19,078 nt of DNA from contig CAZUSI010000026.1 of NCBI GenBank assembly GCA_964623395.1, positions 1 through 19,078 on the forward strand, in the 5' to 3' direction. Position 1 is the stretch's first letter. Every line of letters starts with the position of its first letter. Source of the DNA: JBDRZD01 sp964623395. GTDB lineage: Bacteria > Hydrothermota > Hydrothermia > Hydrothermales > Hydrothermaceae. The position numbers were made by a program, and so were the translations under genes. This document shows positions 14,321-19,078 of the stretch, piece after piece. The notes below the pieces were generated by a model that saw nothing but the letters and a program-made list of their open reading frames with translations, was not told the DNA's origin and ran no database searches.

Positions 14321-16189
14321 ATGATGAAATACATTATTTTCTTAATATGCTTTTATGATTGGCTCTATAAAGATTATACTAATGCTTTATTAGAAGAAGA
14401 AAAGGTTAAAGATTATTTTGAGAAAAATATAAAAATAGACACGATTTCAAATCCCTTTTATAATTTTAAAAGAGCAATGGAACTTGAAAAGAGAGGACTT
14501 TTTTTTGAATCAATTCAAAGGCTTAAAAAGGCAATTGATTTATCAAACGATAAAATTTCATACCTTGCAAGATTTTATATAGTTTCTATTTCAAAAAATA
14601 TAAAAAGCTTTGAAGAAGAAATAAAAAAGAGAATTTTATTTTTAAAAGAAAAAAATGAATGGGAAGGAATTTATTTTCTTTCCTCTTATTTACTCTTATT
14701 ATCAAAAAATGCAACTACTCCAGAGTATAAAGAATTTTTATTGAGGGAATCAATTTTATTTTCACCAGATTTCTATCCTTCTTATATTGAACTTATAAAA
14801 ATTCATCTTGAAGAACTTAATTTTTATAAATTTTTTGAAGATTTTTCAGAATTTATTGGTCTTATTTTTAAAAGTTCCTTTTTAAGGAAATTCTTATTTT
14901 TATTCTTTATTAAATTTTCTTTCTTACTTTTCTATTATTTTATAATCTTTTTCTCTCTTGGAAAAATAATTTCCTTTTCAGGATATGAAACATCGTATTT
15001 TAAAAATTTTATGAGAGAATCCTTCCCATTTCTTTTAATACTTGAAATAATTTTAATTCTTTTAAATATTCCTGCTCCTTTTCATCTTTTCCTTCTTTTA
15101 CCCCTTTACTTTTTCTTCACACAAAAAGAAAGAATTATTTTCCTATTTTTAAATCTTATTTTAATAAGTATATTTTATTTTGGAAAATTGGAAAGAAATT
15201 TTGAAAAATATTATTCAAAAGAAAATTATCCTTTATTTTTTAAAAAATTTAAAAATATACCATTTTCAAAAAAAGTTTTTGAAATTTTAAAGGAAGAAAA
15301 TTCTTTTGAAGCAAATTTAAAGGGAATTTTAATATTCAAAGGAAAAGGAGTTGATAGTGCCCTTTATTATTTTAAAAGAATTTTAAAAATATATCCTGAT
15401 GACCCCTACATTATTTTAAATATCGGCAATCTTTATTATTTAAAAAAGAGTTATGATTCTGCTTATATTTATTATAAAAGATCCATTGAAAAAAATCCTT
15501 TAATTTATGAAGCACATTTCAACCTTGCACAAGTAGGATTTAAGAAATTTGACCTTTATTCTTATGAAAGTGAAATTAAAAAATCTCAAGAAATAAATTA
15601 TTCAGAAGTTATTAAAAAAACTTATAGAATAAAGGAATATGAAGCTCTTGAGTTTTTCTGGGGAATTCATGATGTTCCAGAAAAAAATATTTATATAAAG
15701 GGTGAAATAGAAAAATTATATTTCTTTCCTTTTTCAGGCATTTTTTCATTTCTTTTATTCTTTTTTTCCATTTTTTTCTTTAAAAATAAGAAAAAAGCTT
15801 TAAAATGTCCTGCTTGTTTTAAATTTTCCAATGAAATTTTAAAAATTGAACCAAATTTTGAAGTATGTAGGGATTGTTTAGAAAAACTTCAAAAAACAGA
15901 TTCCTTTAAAATAAGAGAAAGAATTTTTAATAAAATAAGGGTTGATAGTTTGTTTAGAAAAAGATTAATTATTTTAATTTTAAATTTATTTTTACCATCT
16001 TGTGGGTTTTTATATTCAGGTAGCCATTTCCTTTTCTTTATTTCTTTTATTTTCCTTTTTATTGGTTTTTATTTTTCTATAATTTTAAAAATAAATCTTT
16101 TATGGATAATTTTTTATTTGATTTATCTTGTTATTTTTGTTTTTCCTTATTATTATTTCAAGGAGGTGAAAATTGGCACTTCAGGGTAG
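14321..16189 (+). CDS. TPR and zinc-ribbon polytopic membrane protein, function unknown
   Basis: I do not recognise a characterised family for the whole 622-residue protein. A short hydrophobic N-terminus (3-12) is followed by a helical, TPR-like segment (about 45-165; a good repeat at 47-74). Then come three or four membrane helices (about 189-287) and a second TPR block (about 330-425, with typical PDDPYIILNIGNLYY and NPLIYEAHFNLA repeats). Another helix (467-487) precedes a four-cysteine zinc ribbon, CPAC (496-499) and CRDC (516-519). Two or three C-terminal helices follow, with PSCGFLYSG (559-567) resembling the PGxGxxYxG turn of TM2-like domains. The second ATG (14324) is an equally good start. 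It overlaps the DUF4388 gene by 17 bases, so the two are probably made together and may form a membrane complex. An assembly or stress-sensing role is only a guess. Confidence 0.75.
   Translation: MMKYIIFLICFYDWLYKDYTNALLEEEKVKDYFEKNIKIDTISNPFYNFKRAMELEKRGLFFESIQRLKKAIDLSNDKISYLARFYIVSISKNIKSFEEEIKKRILFLKEKNEWEGIYFLSSYLLLLSKNATTPEYKEFLLRESILFSPDFYPSYIELIKIHLEELNFYKFFEDFSEFIGLIFKSSFLRKFLFLFFIKFSFLLFYYFIIFFSLGKIISFSGYETSYFKNFMRESFPFLLILEIILILLNIPAPFHLFLLLPLYFFFTQKERIIFLFLNLILISIFYFGKLERNFEKYYSKENYPLFFKKFKNIPFSKKVFEILKEENSFEANLKGILIFKGKGVDSALYYFKRILKIYPDDPYIILNIGNLYYLKKSYDSAYIYYKRSIEKNPLIYEAHFNLAQVGFKKFDLYSYESEIKKSQEINYSEVIKKTYRIKEYEALEFFWGIHDVPEKNIYIKGEIEKLYFFPFSGIFSFLLFFFSIFFFKNKKKALKCPACFKFSNEILKIEPNFEVCRDCLEKLQKTDSFKIRERIFNKIRVDSLFRKRLIILILNLFLPSCGFLYSGSHFLFFISFIFLFIGFYFSIILKINLLWIIFYLIYLVIFVFPYYYFKEVKIGTSG
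16161..16168 (+). promoter_or_regulatory. Strong Shine-Dalgarno for the DUF4388 gene
   Basis: AGGAGGTG, a near-perfect match to the 16S rRNA 3' end, sits inside the last codons of the TPR gene. The AGGAGG core is 6 bases before a TTG. This decides the TTG at 16173 as the start codon and is the strongest ribosome binding site I see before any gene in the window. Confidence 0.85.
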
Positions 16190-17102
16190 ATTTCCTCATG
16201 ATGTAGAACTTTCAACAGTAATTCAATCTTTATTTATTGATAAAAGAACAGGTGTCCTTTATATTAGAAAAGAAAAAGATGAAGCAGCAATTGGATTTGA
16301 AGATGGATTTATTGTTGCTTCTTATATTATAAGAAAAGGGGAATTTGAATTTCTTCCTCGCTATTTAGTTCTTTCAGGAAAAGTTCCTCCTGATTTAATA
16401 AAAAAATTTGAAAAAGAGAGTAAAGAAAGGGGTGTAAGAGTAGAAGATATTCTTCTTGAAGAAGGGATTATTGATGAAAAGGAAATTGAAAGAATAATAA
16501 TTTTTAAGATTGAAGAAGTTATGGATGAAATTCTTACATGGGATGAAGGTTGGTTTAATTTTGAACCTTTTGATAGAATATATAAATTTTCAAAAATAAA
16601 GGTTAAGGTTGACCCCCAATTTTTACTTTTAGAAGGAACAAGGAGGAAAGAGGAATGGCCAAAGATGAGGAAAAAGATTCCATCAGATGATTTAATTCCC
16701 TTTCAAAAGGATATTCCTGAAATAGATATTGAACTTTCTAAGGAAGAGCTGAGGGTTTATGAACTTGTTGATGGTAAAAAAACAATTTATGAAATTGCAG
16801 AAAGAAGCGGTATAGGTAAATTTAAAACTTTTGAAGCCCTTTATCATCTTCTTGAAACGGGATGGATAGGAATAAAGGAAAGGGAAATAGAGGAAAAGAC
16901 ACCTGAAAAGATTTTAGTTAGACCTTTAAAATTTTATGAGGAAAAAAGATTTCTTTATCTTATAAGTAGCATAGTACTTGCCTTTTTCCTTTTCTTTTCC
17001 TTTTATTTTGGGATATTTTTTAAAAATTTTAAAAAAATAAAATTTATTCCCGATATATTTGAAGAAGAAAAAAAGGTTGCAGAATTCTTATGGAAAAAAT
17101 AA
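16173..17102 (+). CDS. DUF4388 (PatA-N-like) protein with winged-helix-like domain and one membrane helix
   Basis: This 309-residue protein starts at TTG behind a strong Shine-Dalgarno. The N-terminal ~145 residues match DUF4388: LQGRF at the start, a TGVLYIR strand (26-32), and GFEDGFIVAS (41-50). A helical part (70-120) and a Trp-rich end (TWDEGWFNFEP, 122-132) follow. Such domains occur in two-component and gliding/heterocyst-related regulators, and their biochemical role is not settled. Residues about 188-235 (ELVDGKKTIYEIAERSGIG then ALYHLLETGWI) look like a winged helix. One membrane helix spans about 260-284, leaving a short charged tail. The domain order suggests a cytoplasmic sensor/adaptor anchored at its C-terminus. 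It overlaps the TPR gene by 17 bases and the DUF72 gene by 13. The likely partner is the TPR protein. No receiver or kinase gene is nearby. Confidence 0.75.
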   Translation: MALQGRFPHDVELSTVIQSLFIDKRTGVLYIRKEKDEAAIGFEDGFIVASYIIRKGEFEFLPRYLVLSGKVPPDLIKKFEKESKERGVRVEDILLEEGIIDEKEIERIIIFKIEEVMDEILTWDEGWFNFEPFDRIYKFSKIKVKVDPQFLLLEGTRRKEEWPKMRKKIPSDDLIPFQKDIPEIDIELSKEELRVYELVDGKKTIYEIAERSGIGKFKTFEALYHLLETGWIGIKEREIEEKTPEKILVRPLKFYEEKRFLYLISSIVLAFFLFFSFYFGIFFKNFKKIKFIPDIFEEEKKVAEFLWKK

Positions 17103-17797
17103 AAATAGGATGCTGTGGTTTCCCATGTAAAAGAGAAATTTATTATAAAAATTTTGAATGTGTTGAAATTCAAGAAACCTTTTATTCAATTCCAAAAATT
17201 GAAACTGCTTTAAAATGGAGAAATTCAGCACCAAATGATTTTATATTTACTTTAAAGGCACCTCAACATATAACTCATTTATCTTCTTCACCAACTTATA
17301 GAAGGTGTAAAAAGGATTATGGGAAAAGGGAAAATTATGGCTTTTTTAAAAATACAGATGAAGTAAAAAGAGCTTATGATGATTTAAGAGAATTTGCAAT
17401 TAAATTATCTTCAAAATATATCTTATTTCAAACCCCTCCTTCCTTTAAACCTACTTGTGAAAATATTTCAAATTTAATAAATTTTTTTAAAGAAAGAAAA
17501 AAGGAACCTTTTATTTTTGTTCTTGAATTAAGGGGATGGGAAAAAAAAGATTTTGAGAAGATTTTAAAGGAAATAGATTTTATTCATTGTTTTGACCCTT
17601 TTAAAGAAAGGGAGATTAACAAAGAAATTATCTATTGGAGATTACATGGTAAAGGGGGTTATAATTATAAATATACGGAAGAAGAATTAAAAGAACTTTT
17701 TGAAATGTCAAAAAATAAAAAAGGTTTTATATTTTTTAATAATGTTTATATGATGGAAGATGCTTTAAGATTCAAAGAAATTTATGAAGGGAGATAG
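17090..17797 (+). CDS. DUF72 (YecE-like) TIM-barrel protein
   Basis: This 235-residue member of the DUF72 family has no established reaction. Family marks are the start IKIGCCGFP (4-12), VEIQETFYSIP (around 25-35), the segment DFIFTLKAPQHITH (around 50-63), and the late YWRLHGKGGYNYKYTEEEL. The GCCGFP opening, rather than GTSGW, is the form I know from archaea and thermophilic bacteria. The family has sometimes been discussed in connection with nucleic-acid or sugar metabolism, but I assign none. It overlaps the DUF4388 gene by 13 bases and manC by 14, so it is an internal operon gene, with no clear ribosome binding site of its own. Confidence 0.8.
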   Translation: MEKIKIGCCGFPCKREIYYKNFECVEIQETFYSIPKIETALKWRNSAPNDFIFTLKAPQHITHLSSSPTYRRCKKDYGKRENYGFFKNTDEVKRAYDDLREFAIKLSSKYILFQTPPSFKPTCENISNLINFFKERKKEPFIFVLELRGWEKKDFEKILKEIDFIHCFDPFKEREINKEIIYWRLHGKGGYNYKYTEEELKELFEMSKNKKGFIFFNNVYMMEDALRFKEIYEGR

Positions 17798-18830
17798 ATT
17801 TGCTGTTATAATAGCAGGGGGAAAAGGGGAAAGGCTATGGCCAATTTCTACTTCAAAAAATCCAAAACCTTTTTTAAAAATATTTGAAGAAACTTTAATA
17901 GAACTTACCTATAAAAGACTTTTAAAAATTTTTGAAAAGGAAAAAATATTTTTTATCATTCCTAAAAATTTAAAGGGTAAGTTGAAAAAAATAATTAAGG
18001 ATGCAAATATAATTTCTGAACCAGAAGGAAAAAATACTCTTCCTGCATGTATATATTCTTCTCATTTTATAAAAAAAATAAATTATAATGCAAAAGTTGG
18101 GATATTTCCAGCAGACCATATAATTGGAGAGGAGGAAGAATTTATTAAAGCAATAAAAAGAGGATTTGAAATTTCTGAATTAGGATATATAATCACTTTT
18201 GGGATAAAACCTTTAAGACCTGAGACAGGATATGGATACATTGAAATAGGTGAGAGAATAGATGATAAAGAGCCACCCCTTTATAAAGTTAAAAAATTTC
18301 ATGAAAAACCAAAAATTGAAATTGCAAAAAAATATTTAAAAGAAGGTAGATATTTCTGGAATTCAGGAATCTTTATATGGGATACAGATTTCTTCTTTGA
18401 AGAAATTAAAAATTTAAGAAATGAAATTTATAATATTTATGAAAAAAATCTTTTAAAGAAAAATGATGTTAAAAAATTTTATAAAGAAATAGAAGCAACT
18501 TCAATAGATTATGGGATTATTGAATTTAGCAAAAATATAGCATGTTGTATTTCTAATTTTTTATGGGAGGACCTTGGCTCTTTTCTTTCCTTTGAAAATG
18601 TTTTTAAAAAGGATGAAAATGGAAATGTTAAAATTGGAAATGTTTTTACAATTAATTCATCTGGAAATATAATATTTTCAAAAGATAAAATAACTATATG
18701 CAAAGATATAAAGGATATGGTTATTGTTAATACAAAAGATATAACACTTTTAATACCAAAATATAAATCTCAGGAAGTAAAAGAAATTTTAAAGGAAATA
18801 AAAAATAAAATTCCTCAAAAATATTTTTAA
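17784..18830 (+). CDS. manC: Mannose-1-phosphate guanylyltransferase
   Basis: This enzyme makes GDP-mannose from mannose 1-phosphate and GTP. The 348 residues form a single nucleotidyltransferase domain. Motifs are AGGKGERLWPIS (11-22), NPKPF (26-30, usually PKQF), EPEGKNT (79-85, usually EPxxRNT), the metal-site FPADH (108-112), a later HEKP, and YFWNSGIF. The C-terminal SIDYGIIE and WEDLGSF follow. The phosphomannose-isomerase cupin of bifunctional enzymes is absent. It overlaps the DUF72 gene by 14 bases and is followed after one base by an IMPase-family gene. GDP-mannose would feed the Dpm1-like transferase at the left end of the window and other mannosyltransferases. Use of a related sugar phosphate cannot be ruled out. 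Confidence 0.9.
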   Translation: MKGDRFAVIIAGGKGERLWPISTSKNPKPFLKIFEETLIELTYKRLLKIFEKEKIFFIIPKNLKGKLKKIIKDANIISEPEGKNTLPACIYSSHFIKKINYNAKVGIFPADHIIGEEEEFIKAIKRGFEISELGYIITFGIKPLRPETGYGYIEIGERIDDKEPPLYKVKKFHEKPKIEIAKKYLKEGRYFWNSGIFIWDTDFFFEEIKNLRNEIYNIYEKNLLKKNDVKKFYKEIEATSIDYGIIEFSKNIACCISNFLWEDLGSFLSFENVFKKDENGNVKIGNVFTINSSGNIIFSKDKITICKDIKDMVIVNTKDITLLIPKYKSQEVKEILKEIKNKIPQKYF

Positions 18831-18831
18831 A

Positions 18832-19078
18832 ATGATAGAGTATATGATTGAAGCATGTAAAGAAAGTGGAGAATTTTTAATGAAGAATTTTAAAAATATA
18901 AAAAATGTAAAAAAGAAAAGGGAATTTGATTTTGTCAGTGAAGTTGATTATGAAAGTGAAGAGATAATAAAAAGGGAATTAAAAAGAAATTTTGAAGATA
19001 TTCCATTTATAGGTGAAGAAAGTTTTAAAAAAGATAAATTTCCTCCTAAATTTTTCATAGTTGATCCACTTGATGGCA
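18832..19078 (+). CDS. Inositol-monophosphatase-family phosphatase, N-terminal part (cut by window edge)
   Basis: The first 82 codons are present. I read them directly: the ATG at 18832 follows the manC stop (18828-18830) by one base. The sequence shows the IMPase superfamily hallmarks: FDFVSEVDYESEE (about 32-44), the metal-binding glutamates in FIGEES, and FIVDPLDG at the cut end, which is the start of motif A (DPxDGT). Possible activities are inositol-1-phosphatase, fructose-1,6-bisphosphatase or PAP phosphatase. The part that would decide is outside the window. Coupling to manC suggests sugar-phosphate metabolism, but this is inference. Confidence 0.88.
   Translation, partial: MIEYMIEACKESGEFLMKNFKNIKNVKKKREFDFVSEVDYESEEIIKRELKRNFEDIPFIGEESFKKDKFPPKFFIVDPLDG

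Noticed and set aside
1..19078. CRISPR array, insertion sequence, tRNA, rRNA or riboswitch
   Set aside because: I saw no regularly spaced repeats, transposase motifs, cloverleaf or GC-rich conserved RNA, and the gaps are too short for most of these.

Overview
The window is very AT-rich bacterial DNA, packed almost edge to edge with genes. By my count only about 325 of 19,078 bases lie outside coding sequence. Three features point to a bacterium: a D-Ala-D-Ala ligase (so peptidoglycan), TTGAAA/TATAAT-type promoters, and a long secreted protease ending in a Por/type-IX-like sorting domain. A two-subunit 2-oxoacid:ferredoxin oxidoreductase implies anaerobic, ferredoxin-based metabolism. Arginine is read almost only from AGA/AGG, coding strands are purine-rich, and the DUF72 protein has the thermophile/archaeal-style GCCGFP start. 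I infer a thermophilic, uncultured-type lineage such as WOR-3 (Stahlbacteria/Hydrothermae), but the sequence alone cannot settle the phylum.

Layout, left to right. (1) At the left edge, the first four codons of a minus-strand gene follow a clear promoter. (2) A minus-strand pair (about 197-4143) holds a secreted M6-like metalloprotease with FG-GAP-type repeats and a C-terminal sorting domain. It overlaps a polyprenol-phosphate-mannose-synthase-like glycosyltransferase by 4 bases. (3) A plus-strand pair (4200-6436) holds UDP-glucose 6-dehydrogenase and UDP-glucuronate decarboxylase, which together make UDP-xylose. It is transcribed divergently from the protease through a 56-base gap carrying two overlapping promoters. 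(4) A six-gene minus-strand operon (12922 to 6426) holds KorA(gamma-alpha fusion)-KorB, Ddl, a DASS anion transporter, ribulose-phosphate 3-epimerase and a DUF4015 protein. No base separates any two of these genes. (5) A minus-strand glnA (14270-12957) encodes a GSI-alpha glutamine synthetase. (6) A plus-strand operon (14321 to the right edge) holds a TPR/zinc-ribbon membrane protein, a DUF4388 membrane protein, a DUF72 protein, mannose-1-phosphate guanylyltransferase and the start of an inositol-monophosphatase-family enzyme.

How the genes fit together. ManC (GDP-mannose), the Dpm1-like transferase (polyprenyl-phosphate mannose) and the UDP-xylose pair form a sugar-donor set for surface polysaccharide or glycoprotein. 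KorAB, the dicarboxylate-type transporter and GlnA meet around 2-oxoglutarate. The TPR/zinc-ribbon and DUF4388 pair is the part whose function I cannot name and the best candidate for an undescribed system.

The clearest non-coding signal is a recurring promoter layout. Four operon-leading starts have a -35 box (TTGAAA three times, TTGATT once), exactly 18 bases, TATAAT, then only 6-9 bases before the ATG and no Shine-Dalgarno. A fifth has a weaker -35 (TTTAAA) at the same spacing. This predicts leaderless or nearly leaderless mRNAs for operon-first genes. Some internal genes and glnA have visible ribosome binding sites. No tRNA, rRNA, CRISPR array, insertion sequence or convincing hairpin terminator was seen. 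No gene-free stretch exceeds 300 bases.
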